DNA from: Schistocerca nitens
Taxonomy: Eukaryota > Arthropoda > Insecta > Orthoptera > Acrididae
Direction of reading: 5' to 3'
Assembly (NCBI RefSeq): GCF_023898315.1
Contig: NC_064616.1
Location: 649,260,974-649,324,973 of the forward strand
Length of the DNA stretch: 64,000 nt
Part shown: piece after piece, positions 11,494 through 21,689 of the stretch
Position numbering within the stretch: the first letter of the stretch is position 1
Layout: every line of letters starts with the position of its first letter
Made by a program: the position numbers and the translations under genes
The notes under the pieces: model-generated
The model's database searches: none
The model's input: only the letters and a program-made list of their open reading frames with translations
Told to the model about the DNA's origin: nothing

Positions 11494-14400
11494 CCCCCCA
11501 TGAACCATGGACCTTGCCGTTGGTGGGGAGGCTTGCGTGCCTCAGCGATACAGATGGCCGTACCGTAGGTGCAACCACAACGGAGGGGTATCTGTTGAGA
11601 GGCCAGACAAACATGTGGTTCCTGAAGAGGGGCAGCAGCCTTTTCAGTAGTTGCAGGGGCAACAGTCTGGATGATTGACTGATCTGGCCTTGTAACATTA
11701 ACCAAAACGGCCTTGCTGTGCTGGTACTGCGAACGGCTGAAAGCAAGGGGAAACTACAGCCGTAATTTTTCCCGAGGACATGCAGCTCTACTGTATGATT
11801 AAATGATGATGGCGTCCTCTTGGGTAAAATATTCCGGAGGTAAAATAGTCCCCCATTCGGATCTCCGGGCGGGGACTACTCAAGAGGACGTCGTTATCAG
11901 GAGAAAGAAAACTGGCGTTCTACGGATCGGAGCGTGGAATGTCAGATCACTTAATCGGGCAGGTAGGTTAGAAAATTTGAAAAGGGAAATGGATAGGTTA
12001 AAGTTAGATATAGTGGGAATTAGTGAAGTTCGGTGGCAGGAGGAACAAGACTTTTGGTCAGGTGATTACAGGGTTATAAATACAAAATCAAATAGGGGTA
12101 ATGCAGGAGTAGGTTTAATAATGAATAAAAAAATAGGAGTGCGGGTTAGCTACTACAAACAGCATAGTGAACGCATTATTGTGGCCAAGATAGATACGAA
12201 GCCCACACCTACTACAGTAGTACAAGTTTATATGCCAACTAGCTCTGCAGATGATGAAGAAATAGATGAAATGTATGACGAGATAAAAGAAATTATTCAG
12301 GTAGTGAAGGGAGACGAAAATTTAATAGTCATGGGTGACTGGAATTCGTCAGTAGGAAAAGGGAGAGAAGGAAACATAGTAGGTGAATATGGATTGGGGG
12401 GAAGGAATGAAAGAGGAAGCCGCCTTGTAGAATTTTGCACAGAGCATAACTTAATCATAGCTAACACTTGGTTCAAGAATCATGAAAGGAGGCTGTATAC
12501 ATGGAAGAAGCCAGGAGATACTGACAGGTTTCAGATAGATTATATAATGGTAAGACAGAGATTTAGGAACCAGGTTTTAAATTGTAAGACATTTCCTGGG
12601 GCAGATGTGGATTCTGACCACAATCTATTGGTTATGAACTGCAGATTGAAACTGAAGAAACTGCAAAAAGGTGGGAATTTAAGGAGATGGGACCTGGATA
12701 AACTGAAAGAACCAGAGGTTGTACAGAGTTTCAGGGAGAGCATAAGGGGACAATTGACAGGAATGGGGGAAAGAAATACAGTAGAAGAAGAATGGGTAGC
12801 TCTGAGGGATGAAGTGGTGAAGGCAGCAGACGATCAAGTAGGTAAAAAGACGAGGGCTAATAGAAATCCTTGGGTAACAGAAGAAATATTGAATTTAATT
12901 GATGAAAGGAGAAAATATAAAAATGCAGTAAATGAAGCAGGCAAAAAGGAATACAAACGTCTCAAAAATGAAATCGACAGGAAGTGCAAAATGGCTAAGC
13001 AGGGATGGCTAGAGAACAAATGTAAGGATGTAGAGGCTTGTCTCACTAGGGGTAAGATAGATACTGCCTACAGGAAAATTAAAGAGACCTTTGGAGAGAA
13101 GAGAACCACTTGTATGAATATCAAGAGCTCAGATGGAAACCCAGTTCTAAGCAAAGAAGGGAAGGCAGAAAGGTGGAAGGAGTATATAGAGGGTTTATAC
13201 AAGGGAGATGTACTCGAGGACAATATTATGGAAATGGAAGAGGATGTAGATGAAGACGAAATGGGAGATAAGATACTGCGTGAAGAGTTTGACAGAGCAC
13301 TGAAAGACCTGAGTCGAAACAAGGCCCCGGGAGTAGACAACATTCCACTAGAACTACTGATGGCCTCGGGAGAGCCAGTCATGACAAAACTCTACCATCT
13401 AGTGAGCACGATGTATGAGACAGGTGAAATACCCTCAGACTTCAAGAAGAATATAATAATTCCAATCCCAAAGAAAGCAGGTGTTGACAGATGTGAAAAT
13501 TACCGAACTATCAGTTTAATAAGTCACAGCTGCAAAATACTTACGCGAATTCTTTACAGACGAATGGAAAAACTGGTAGAAGCGGACCTCGGGGAAGATC
13601 AGTTTGGATTCCGTAGAAATGTTGGAACACGTGAGGCAATACTGACCTTACGACTTATCTTGGAAGAAAGATTAAGAAAAGGCAAACCTACGTTTCTAGC
13701 ATTTGTAGACTTAGAGAAAGCTTTTGACAATGTTGACTGGAATACTCTCTTTCAAATTCTGAAGGTGGCAGGGGTAAAATACAGGGAGCGAAAGGCTATT
13801 TACAATTTGTACAGAAACCAGATGGCAGTTATAAGAGTCGAGGGGCATGAAAGGGAAGCAGTGGTTGGGAAAGGAGTGAGACAGGGTTGTAGCCTCTCCC
13901 CGATGTTATTCAATCTGTATATTGAGCAAGCAGTAAAGGAAACAAAAGAAAAGTTCGGAGTAGGTATTAAAATTCATGGAGAAGAAGTAAAAACTTTGAG
14001 GTTCGCCGATGACATTGTAATTCTGTCAGAGACAGCAAAGGACTTGGAAGAGCAGTTGAACGGAATGGACAATGTCTTGAAAGGAGGATATAAGATGAAC
14101 ATCAACAAAAGCAAAACGAGGATAATGGAATGTAGTCAAATTAAGTCGGGTGATGCTGAGGGAATTAGATTAGGAAATGAGACACTTAAAGTAGTAAAGG
14201 AGTTTTGCTATTTAGGGAGTAAAGTAACCGATGATGGTCGAAGTAGAGAGGATATAAAATGTAGACTGGCAATGGCAAGGAAAGCGTTTCTCAAGAAGAG
14301 AAATTTGTTAACATCGAGTATAGATTTAGGTGTCAGGAAGTCGTTTCTGAAAGTATTTGTATGGAGTGTAGCCATGTATGGAAGTGAGACATGGACGATA

Positions 14401-14787
14401 ACTAGTTTGGACAAGAAGAGAATAGAAGCTTTCGAAATGTGGTGCTACAGAAGAATGCTGAAGATAAGGTGGGTAGATCACGTAACTAATGAGGAGGTAT
14501 TGAATAGGATTGGGGAGAAGAGAAGTTTGTGGCACAACTTGACTAAAAGAAGGGATCGGTTGGTAGGACATGTTTTGAGGCATCAAGGGATCACAAATTT
14601 AGCATTGGAGGGCAGCGTGGAGGGTAAAAATCGTAGAGGGAGACCAAGAGATCAATACACTAAGCAGATTCAGAAGGATGTAGGTTGCAGTAGGTACTGG
14701 GAGATGAAGAAGCTTGCACAGGATAGAGTAGCATGGAGAGCTGCATCAAACCAGTCTCAGGACTGAAGACCACAACAACAACAACAA
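11494..14787 (+). mobile_element. Full-length RTE-clade LINE (copy 1, intact ORF)
   Basis: The 3294-bp element is bounded by a 10-bp target-site duplication, TTTGTTGTAT at 11484..11493 and 14788..14797, cut out of the R4-like coding sequence. It begins with a C-run of six bases, has a 5' leader of about 310 bp, one ORF, almost no 3'UTR and a (CAA)n tail: the standard RTE plan. The intact ORF and perfect duplication make it the youngest-looking insertion in the left half. Confidence 0.95.
11803..14766 (+). CDS. RTE endonuclease-reverse transcriptase
   Basis: 987 codons with no interruption. The N-terminus is an APE-type endonuclease: GAWNVRSLN (about residue 44), GISEVRW with the metal-binding Glu, MGDWNS, and SDHNLLVM near residue 271. 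RT follows: NKAPGVDNIP, YRTISLI, DQFGFRR, FLAFVDLEKAFDNVDW, GVRQGCSLSPMLFN and FADD near residue 733 (about 14001..14015). The C-terminal block (GSETWT, MWCYRRMLKI, NEEVLNRI, GHVLR) is typical of RTE. Such ORFs are often mislabelled craniofacial development protein 2-like. The first Met is used; two more Mets follow immediately. The endonuclease nicks DNA for target-primed reverse transcription. The ORF lies antisense to egl. Confidence 0.95.
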   Translation: MMMASSWVKYSGGKIVPHSDLRAGTTQEDVVIRRKKTGVLRIGAWNVRSLNRAGRLENLKREMDRLKLDIVGISEVRWQEEQDFWSGDYRVINTKSNRGNAGVGLIMNKKIGVRVSYYKQHSERIIVAKIDTKPTPTTVVQVYMPTSSADDEEIDEMYDEIKEIIQVVKGDENLIVMGDWNSSVGKGREGNIVGEYGLGGRNERGSRLVEFCTEHNLIIANTWFKNHERRLYTWKKPGDTDRFQIDYIMVRQRFRNQVLNCKTFPGADVDSDHNLLVMNCRLKLKKLQKGGNLRRWDLDKLKEPEVVQSFRESIRGQLTGMGERNTVEEEWVALRDEVVKAADDQVGKKTRANRNPWVTEEILNLIDERRKYKNAVNEAGKKEYKRLKNEIDRKCKMAKQGWLENKCKDVEACLTRGKIDTAYRKIKETFGEKRTTCMNIKSSDGNPVLSKEGKAERWKEYIEGLYKGDVLEDNIMEMEEDVDEDEMGDKILREEFDRALKDLSRNKAPGVDNIPLELLMASGEPVMTKLYHLVSTMYETGEIPSDFKKNIIIPIPKKAGVDRCENYRTISLISHSCKILTRILYRRMEKLVEADLGEDQFGFRRNVGTREAILTLRLILEERLRKGKPTFLAFVDLEKAFDNVDWNTLFQILKVAGVKYRERKAIYNLYRNQMAVIRVEGHEREAVVGKGVRQGCSLSPMLFNLYIEQAVKETKEKFGVGIKIHGEEVKTLRFADDIVILSETAKDLEEQLNGMDNVLKGGYKMNINKSKTRIMECSQIKSGDAEGIRLGNETLKVVKEFCYLGSKVTDDGRSREDIKCRLAMARKAFLKKRNLLTSSIDLGVRKSFLKVFVWSVAMYGSETWTITSLDKKRIEAFEMWCYRRMLKIRWVDHVTNEEVLNRIGEKRSLWHNLTKRRDRLVGHVLRHQGITNLALEGSVEGKNRRGRPRDQYTKQIQKDVGCSRYWEMKKLAQDRVAWRAASNQSQD

Positions 14788-15125
14788 TTTGTTGTATTGG
14801 GTATGGATATTTCGATTAGTTGTGTTAATTTCTTCTTTTTATTGGTGAGTATGATGTCAGGTTTGTTATGTGGCGTTGTTTTATCTGTTATAATGGTTCT
14901 GTTCCAGTATAATTTGTATTCATCATTCTCCAGTACATTTTGTGGTGCATACTTGTATGTAGGAACTTGTTGTTTTAAAAGTTTATGTTGTAAGGCAAGC
15001 TGTTGATGTATTATTTTTGCGACATTGTCATGTCTTCTGGGGTATTCTGTATTTGCTAGTATTGTACATCCGCTTGTGATGTGATCTACTGTTTCTATTT
15101 GTTGTTTACAAAGTCTGCAGTGGTA
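14788..15125 (-). pseudogene. R4-like restriction-like endonuclease, first part
   Basis: In the frame shifted from the main ORF this reads CRLC..H....C (15067..15120), the CCHC knuckle before the restriction-like endonuclease of R2/R4 LINEs, then KPDIIL (about 14850..14867) and LIEISIP (14799..14819). The family motif is KPD-x(12-14)-D; here 14 residues separate the D of KPD from a Glu where Asp is expected. The reading stops at the RTE target-site duplication and continues on the far side of that insertion. Confidence 0.75.
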
Positions 15126-18088
15126 TTGGGATCTTTAATAATATGCTTGCTGTAATACCTGGTGTTTATTGTTTGATCCTGTATTGCAATCATGAATCCT
15201 TCTGTCTCACTGTATATATTGCCTTTTCTTAGCCATGTGTTGGATGCGTCTAGATCGGTGTGTGGCTGTGTTAGATGATACGGGTGCTTGCCATGAAGTG
15301 TTTTCTTTTTCCAATTTACTTTCTTCGTATCTGTTGATGTTATGTGATCTAAAGGGTTGTAGAAGTGGTTATGAAATTGCAGTGGTGTAGCCGATGTATT
15401 TATATGAGTGATTGCCTTGTGTATTTTGCTAGTTTCTGCTCGTTCTAGAAAGAATTTTCTTAAATTGTCTACCTGTCCATAATGTAGGTTTTTTATGTCG
15501 ATAAATCCCCTTCCTCCTTCCTTTCTGCTTAATGTGAATCTTTCTGTTGCTGAATGTATGTGATGTATTCTATATTTGTGGCATTGTGATCGTGTAAGTG
15601 TATTGAGTGCTTCTAGGTCTGTGTTACTCCATTTCACTACTCCAAATGAGTAGGTCAATATTGGTATAGCATAAGTATTTATAGCTTTGGTCTTGTATCT
15701 TGCTGTCAATTCTGTTTTCACTATTTTTGTTAGTCTTTTTCTATATTTTTCTTTTAGTTCTTCTTTAATATTTGTATTATCTATTCCTATTTTTTGTCTG
15801 TATCCTAGATATTTATAGGCATCTGTTTTTTCCATCGCTTCTATGCAGTCGCTGTGGTTATCCAATATGTAATCTTCTTGTTTAGTGTGTTTTCCCTTGA
15901 CTATGCTATTTTTCTTACATTTGTCTGTTCCAAAAGCCATACCTACATCATTGCTGAATACTTCTGTTATCTTTAGTAATTGGTTGAGTTGTTGATTTGT
16001 TGCTGCCAGTAGTTTTAGATCATCCATGTATAGCAAATGTGTGATTTTGTGTGGGTATGTTCCAGTAATATTGTATCCATAATTTGTATTATTTAGCATG
16101 TTTGATAGTGGGTTCAGGGCAAGGCAGAACCAGAAAGGACTTAATGAATCTCCTTGGTATATTCCACGCTTAACCTGTATCGGCTGTGATGTGATATTAT
16201 TTGAATTTGTTTGGATATTAAGTGTGGTTTTCCAGTTTTTCATTACTATGTTTAGGAACTGTATCAATTTAGGATCTACTTTGTATATTTCCAATATTTG
16301 TAGTAACCATGAGTGGGGTACACTATCAAAAGCTTTTTGGTAATCAATGTATGCGTAGTGTACAGACCTTTGTTTAGTTTTAGCTTGATATGTCACCTCT
16401 GCATCTATTATCAGTTGCTCTTTACATCCTCGCGCTCCTTTGCAGCAGCCTTTTTGTTCTTCATTTATAGTTTTGTTCTGTGTTGTATGTGTCATTAATT
16501 TCTGTGTAATGACTGAAGTTAATATTTTGTAGATTGTTGGTAGGCATGTTATGGGGCGATATTTAGCTGGGTTTGCTGTGTCTGCTTGATCTTTAGGTTT
16601 CAGATAAGTTATTCCATGTGTAAGTGTATCAGGGAATATGTATGGGTCTGCAATGTAACTGTTAAATAATTTAGTTAGATGTGAATGTGTTGAGGTGAAC
16701 TTCTTTAACCAGAAATTTGCTATTTTATCATTTCCAGGGGCTTTCCAATTGTGCGTAGAATTAATTGCTCGGGTGACTTCATGTTGCAAAATTATCACTT
16801 CAGGCATTTGTGGTATCATCTTGTATGTATCTGTTTCTGCTTGTATCCACCGTGCATGCCTGTTATGTTGTACCGGGTTTGACCATATGCTGCTCCAGAA
16901 GTGTTCCATGTCTCTTATGTTTGGTGGATTGTCTATTTTTATGTGTGTGTTATCTATTGTTTGGTAAAATTTCTTTTGGTTTGTGTTGAATGTTTGGTTT
17001 TGTTTCCTTCTATTTTCACTTTTTTTGTATCTTCTAAGTCGTTTCGCCAAAGCTTGTAATTTTTGCTTCTTTTCATCTAATTGCTCTATTGCTTCTTGTT
17101 GTGAGATTTTACCTAACCTTTTTCGTTTTTTGTCTGATATTTCATTTCTTATAAATTGTGTTATCTGTCCGATGTCTTTTCTCAGTTTTTCTATTCTGAT
17201 CTGTAGCCTGTGTTGCCATGCTGGTTTTGTGGGTTTCTTCTGTGTGTTGGTTGGTTCTGATATCTGCCTAGTGTGTATATTTAGTGTAGTGAGTGCTCCT
17301 ACATAAACCAGTAGTTGTAACTCTTCCATAGTTGTGTATTCATTTATTTTGTTGTGTATGATTGTGTTGATAGTTTTTATTGTTGTTTCGACTTGTGGGC
17401 TATTTGGTGGTCTATGCAAGAATGGTCTAATGTCTGTATTTGTGTCTTTGTATTCTATATATGTCAACTGAAATTTTTCTTCTATATCTAACATGTGTGT
17501 CACTTCGTGTTCTATTTGTGCTTGTGCTGGTGGCTGTCTTAAAATTTCATTTTCCTCTGATTGTTTAATTGATGCGTGTTGTTCTTTGTTTGTTTGCTCT
17601 GGGATGTTTGAGTCCATTACTGTATTTTCTTCTTCTTCTAATTGCACATTATTTTGTTCCAGTATTTGTTGTACTTGTTGTTTGATGTTTTCTAATTCTG
17701 ACTGGGGTATCCTGTTATTTTTTATTATTACACGAATCTGATCAGCTAGACATTGTTCTGTTAAAAATTTTAATTCTGGGTATCTGGTAATAAATGTTGT
17801 GTATACTTGTGATCTGTATCCAGTTGTGTTGGTTCCTAGGTTTGTTGCTTGGTAATAACAGAACATGAGGTGTCGATTAACTTCATCTGACCATCTCATC
17901 CTCTGTCTTTGTTTTCCTTCTAGGGTGGTTGCAGGAAGCATATCCTGCAAAACACCTCTATTTGGATTTAAATCATTTTCCAGTTGGCTAGCAGTGTCAT
18001 TACCATTGTGGGCGGGCATAGGGTTCAAGCGTCGTCCCCGACCATGACGGCGCTTGTCCGAGGCTTCTTTAGTTCTGTCCTGAACCAA
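15095..18088 (-). CDS. R4-like ORF: Myb-like domain and reverse transcriptase
   Basis: 997 codons. Residues about 60..130 contain a Myb/SANT-like DNA-binding region (RWSDEVNRHLMFCYY), as in R2/R4 proteins. RT begins near residue 445 (WKAPGNDKIANFW) and continues with YRPITCLP, AYIDYQKAFDSVPHSW, RGIYQGDSLSPFWFCLALNP and the catalytic YMDD at about residue 685 (16022..16033). The frame ends early: after DPNTTAD a one-base shift takes it out of the endonuclease frame, which resumes as HCRLCKQQ. The start is the first Met after the structured 5' leader; an upstream start is possible. RT supplies target-primed reverse transcription. The element is non-functional as it stands. Confidence 0.85.
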   Translation of the reverse strand: MVQDRTKEASDKRRHGRGRRLNPMPAHNGNDTASQLENDLNPNRGVLQDMLPATTLEGKQRQRMRWSDEVNRHLMFCYYQATNLGTNTTGYRSQVYTTFITRYPELKFLTEQCLADQIRVIIKNNRIPQSELENIKQQVQQILEQNNVQLEEEENTVMDSNIPEQTNKEQHASIKQSEENEILRQPPAQAQIEHEVTHMLDIEEKFQLTYIEYKDTNTDIRPFLHRPPNSPQVETTIKTINTIIHNKINEYTTMEELQLLVYVGALTTLNIHTRQISEPTNTQKKPTKPAWQHRLQIRIEKLRKDIGQITQFIRNEISDKKRKRLGKISQQEAIEQLDEKKQKLQALAKRLRRYKKSENRRKQNQTFNTNQKKFYQTIDNTHIKIDNPPNIRDMEHFWSSIWSNPVQHNRHARWIQAETDTYKMIPQMPEVIILQHEVTRAINSTHNWKAPGNDKIANFWLKKFTSTHSHLTKLFNSYIADPYIFPDTLTHGITYLKPKDQADTANPAKYRPITCLPTIYKILTSVITQKLMTHTTQNKTINEEQKGCCKGARGCKEQLIIDAEVTYQAKTKQRSVHYAYIDYQKAFDSVPHSWLLQILEIYKVDPKLIQFLNIVMKNWKTTLNIQTNSNNITSQPIQVKRGIYQGDSLSPFWFCLALNPLSNMLNNTNYGYNITGTYPHKITHLLYMDDLKLLAATNQQLNQLLKITEVFSNDVGMAFGTDKCKKNSIVKGKHTKQEDYILDNHSDCIEAMEKTDAYKYLGYRQKIGIDNTNIKEELKEKYRKRLTKIVKTELTARYKTKAINTYAIPILTYSFGVVKWSNTDLEALNTLTRSQCHKYRIHHIHSATERFTLSRKEGGRGFIDIKNLHYGQVDNLRKFFLERAETSKIHKAITHINTSATPLQFHNHFYNPLDHITSTDTKKVNWKKKTLHGKHPYHLTQPHTDLDASNTWLRKGNIYSETEGFMIAIQDQTINTRYYSKHIIKDPNTTADFVNNK

Positions 18089-18098
18089 GTTATCACAC

Positions 18099-18199
18099 TA
18101 AAAGGGGGGTTAGCCCTATTAGTGGTTTGTTCTTTTCGTCGCCTTTTACGACTGGCAGAACATACCGGAGGCCTATTCTTTTCCCGGGCCTCCACGGGG
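18099..18199 (-). promoter_or_regulatory. Structured 5' leader of the R4-like LINE
   Basis: On the minus strand this leader starts with a GC-rich stem-like segment, then AATAGGCC, GGTAT, TGCC and a GTCG..CGAC stem around TAAAAGG (18138..18152). The same ordered blocks occur at 52631..52669 in the 5' leader of the unrelated I-like LINE. A role as internal promoter, translation element or self-cleaving ribozyme is a guess. Confidence 0.5.

Positions 18200-18250
<51 letters not shown>
18200..18250. repeat. (ATT)n microsatellite, right flank of R4-like LINE
   Basis: A pure TTA/ATT run is in register with the run at the other end of the R4-like element, as expected if the LINE inserted inside one microsatellite. 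Confidence 0.95.
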
Positions 18251-19186
18251 TCCTGGACTATTTGCATGTAAATCATTTGAAGCAAAGTCAGCCAAAAAAT
18301 ATGCACTCGAAAAAAAAAGTGTGTAGTTTAGCTTTTTATATCTCCAGAAGTAATTGTGAGATACACCTGAAACATTGGACGTAACAACTTACCAACACAA
18401 GGTCTTAGAATATAAAATTCTGTTTTCCTATTGCTTTCCAATAGTTTACAAATTGAGAGCAAATTTAACAATTTTTCTACAAACAATGCCAAAAAGGCTA
18501 TTTTTGTTCCACTATTGCAAATAAGTCTTCTGCAAACTAGTATTGCATTTTCATTGGAAAAATAATGTTCTACACCACCAGCTAACTGGTTTTGCAGTGC
18601 AAATATATACATCCCTTTAAAAAACACGAATAAGGTCGAGGCGCACTGAAAATGGGGTCCATATTCTGCAGGTAATCTAATGAAATCTGACCCCTTTTAT
18701 GTTCTAAAATTGTTTAGTACCCTCTGGGTAAGGCCGTATCAAAAATGTTGATGACTAGTAAATCAGACAGTCTGAAGAACTCTAAAAAAAATTTTTTTAA
18801 GTGTCCTTTGTCACCACTCATTATCACATATTTCAGTCTGTTTTTCTGTTATAACTACAGAACCAAACTGGGTATAAACTTCCATTTCTTTCAAGAAAAT
18901 TTAACAGTGCATTACCAATGCAGTATAAATCACGGTGGTAGAATTGTTGCATAACAGCTGCAGAATACATTGTATACGTAGCCTGCAGGTTTTACATTAG
19001 TCGAGAAACAGCTGAAAGATTTGAAAAGCAAATAAATCAGCAGTTCAATTTTACAAAGAGTACTCTACGGCATTGGCCCCTTACCTAGCTTGCATTTATC
19101 ATGAATCTCTCGCTCAGCATAAAGTCTCAAATGATAGGAATAAAAGCAGAGGTGAGTACAGTATATAAAAAAAGGTAAAAGAACGG
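18251..19186. other. Non-coding stretch, no gene seen
   Basis: AT-rich sequence with no recognisable domain in any frame. The style (short homopolymers, no ORF) would fit the non-coding part of an old DNA transposon, but no ends were found. Confidence 0.3.
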
Positions 19187-20485
19187 ACCCGCAAACTTGC
19201 AGATCAATATCCCTAACTTCAGTCTGCTGCAGAATCCTTGAACATATTCTCAGTTCAAATATACTAAACTTTCTTGAGACTAAGTAGTTTACGTCCACAA
19301 ATCAGCATGGTTTTAGAAAGCATCGCTTGTGCAAAACTCAGCTTGCCCTTTTATCACGTGGCATACTGGGAACTATGGATGAAGGGCAACAGGCAGATTC
19401 CGTAATTCTAGTTTTCTGGAAAGCATTTGACACAGTGTCCCATTGCAAACTGTTCATGAAGGTAAAAGCATATAGAATAAGTTCACAGATGTGACTGGCT
19501 CGAAGACTTCTTAAATAATAGAACCCAGTATGTTGTCCTCGACGGCGAGTATTCATCAAAGACAAGACTATCATCAGGAGTGCCCCAAGGAAGTACGATA
19601 GGACTGCTGTTGTACTCCTTATACATAAATGATTTGGCAGACAGGGTGGGCAGCAATTTCTGGTCGTTTCCTGATGATGTCGTGGTGTAGGGTAAGGTGT
19701 CGAAGTGGAGTGACAGGAGCAAGATACAAGATGACTTAGACAAAATTTCCAGTTGGTGTAATGAATGGCAGTTAGCCTTAAATGTGGAAAAATGTAAGTT
19801 ATTGCGGATGAGTAGGAAGAACAGACCTGTAATGTTCATATACGGTATTACTAGTGTCCTGCTTGACACAGTCAAATCGTTTAAATATCTGGGCGTAACA
19901 TAGCAAAGTGATATGAGGTGGAACAAGCATGTGAAAACTGCACTAGGGAAGGCAAACGGTTGGCCCCGGTTTATTGGGAAAATTTTAGGAAAGAATGGTT
20001 CACTTGTAAAGGAGACTGCATATTTGATGAGGTTGTGACCTAGTCTTGAGTACTGCATGAGTGTTTGGGATCCATACCAAGTCAGATTGAAGGAAGACAT
20101 TGAAGCAAATCAGAGGTGAGTGGCTAGATTTGTTGCTGGTAGGTTGGAGCAACACTTAAGTGTTACAGAGATGATTCAGGAACTCAAATTGGAGTCCCTG
20201 GAGGGAAGGCAACATTCTTTTTGATAAACACTACTGAGAAAATTTTTAGAACCGGCATTTGAAGCTGACAGCAGAATGATTCCACTGCCGCCAACATACA
20301 TCGCACATAAAATAAGATACGAGAAATTAGGGCCCATATGGAGGTGTACAAACAGTTGTTTTTCCCCTCGCTCTGTTTGCGATTGGAACAGGAGGGGAAA
20401 TCACAAGTAGCTGTACAGAGTGCCCTCTGCCACACGCCATACGGTGGCTTGGGGACTACTGATGTGGATGTAGATCTAGCAAATA
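19187..20485 (+). mobile_element. Decayed LINE (RT domain), plus strand
   Basis: Broken frames read SISLTSVCCRILEHIL, STNQHGFRKHRLCKTQLAL, FWKAFDTVSH, PRKYDR/PQGSTIGLLLYSLYINDLAD, ISSWCNEWQLALNVEKCK and FKYLGVT, then ALGKANGWPRFIGKILGKNGSL. These are consecutive RT blocks of a CR1/Jockey-type LINE. The expected YADD box reads FPDD, so the catalytic motif is damaged. It is the same family as 9140..10359, in the opposite orientation. Confidence 0.75.
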
Positions 20486-21689
20486 TCTTTTCAGCATAGA
20501 CGTCAATAAGAATCTTGCCTTTGTGTTCCCATGAAACATGAGGAATTGAGCTCCATATTAACAGTATTTCTGTTTGGCCACTCCTGTAGATTGCCTCCCC
20601 CCCCCCCCCCTCTCCCTTTTTAGACACTGTGTGTGCCACATCCTCCAATTCTGGAAGACCATTCAAACCTGGTACCAACCTAGTAAATGTTCATGTGTAT
20701 CTGCTTGCTACATCAGGGAAATTTCTGCAGCATGCCCATCTATTTTCATGATCTGAGGCAATTTTGTTTGGTCACATTGGCTACGATCATTGCTGTCATC
20801 CCGTGCTGACTGTACAGTTGAAAATGTCACTTTTTGCAACAGCATGAGGTGTTAATTTCATACCTCAGAGTCTATACTCCAAGTAGCTTGCATTTATCTG
20901 GTTGTTTCCACATCTTGGATGAGGAGTTCATTGTTTTGCTTCTCTTGTTTGTTTGAAAATGAGAGTTGCACAGATGAGGAACTCTGATTTATCCTTCTTT
21001 TGGTCTTCCAAATGATATCAGTAACACATTATTGGCTTCATTTTCTCAATGTTGTTTTTCTGTGTTTTTGTTTCCCAAGGGTAACACTGGAGTAATATCA
21101 TGTGGTTTTTAAATCTGAATAAAACTTCAGCAATTCATGAAACTGACTTCCATTTATGAACTCAACTTACCATAACTTCCCTCACAATTAGACAACCTTT
21201 ATTTAACAAATATAATCAGGAATACACTAAGGTATTGTTTCATTGGTGGTGTTTCTGTTGTGTGCAGTGGCCAAATTATTATCGGGATGTTACATAACAT
21301 ACAAAGTTGTTTATTATTGCGACTAGTGGGTAGTACTTGTCGGTTTTTATATCTGAGCTCAAACTGTTACTAATGCAGATTAGTTTCTGAATGAATGCCC
21401 AAACAGTGATGAAATGCCACTGAAACTCTTGTGAGGTTTGTCACAGGGCAGTGTAAGGACATAAACATGTGTGTTAAAGTTACGTAACTGAGGTAATTAC
21501 ATCAGATTTTGAAAATATATTTATTGCTCTTCTGAGAAATCAAGGCTGAGTAACTGTGAAAATTATTGCACAATCAATCCAGTATTACACAAAAGCAAAA
21601 CACACGAGGGCTTTATCTAATACTGGAGAGGCACCCAAGTAACAATTTTAGCACTTAGGTTAGTAATACAGAGTGCATTTAGGGACAAA
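20486..21689. other. Non-coding stretch, no gene seen
   Basis: A C-run lies at about 20595..20611. Nothing else is recognisable; this is egl intron. Confidence 0.35.

Larger units (their letters stand above)
11143..18199 (-). mobile_element. R4/Dong-like non-LTR retrotransposon, split by an RTE LINE
   Basis: The element is about 3.76 kb once the 3.3-kb RTE insertion (11494..14787) and one duplicated target site are removed. It has a single long ORF with RT and a C-terminal restriction-like endonuclease, the layout of the R2/R4 group; the ORF text is closest to R4/Dong. Both ends abut (ATT)n microsatellite. Dong-type elements are known to insert into TAA/TTA repeats, so the microsatellite is likely the target. 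The RTE interrupted the end of the endonuclease region. Confidence 0.85.

Noticed and set aside
11803-14766. A host gene similar to craniofacial development protein 2
   Set aside because: That label is commonly given to RTE endonuclease ORFs; target duplications and the (CAA)n tail show a transposon.
18025-18384. ORFs with runs of Ile or Tyr
   Set aside because: They are translations of the (ATT)n microsatellite.
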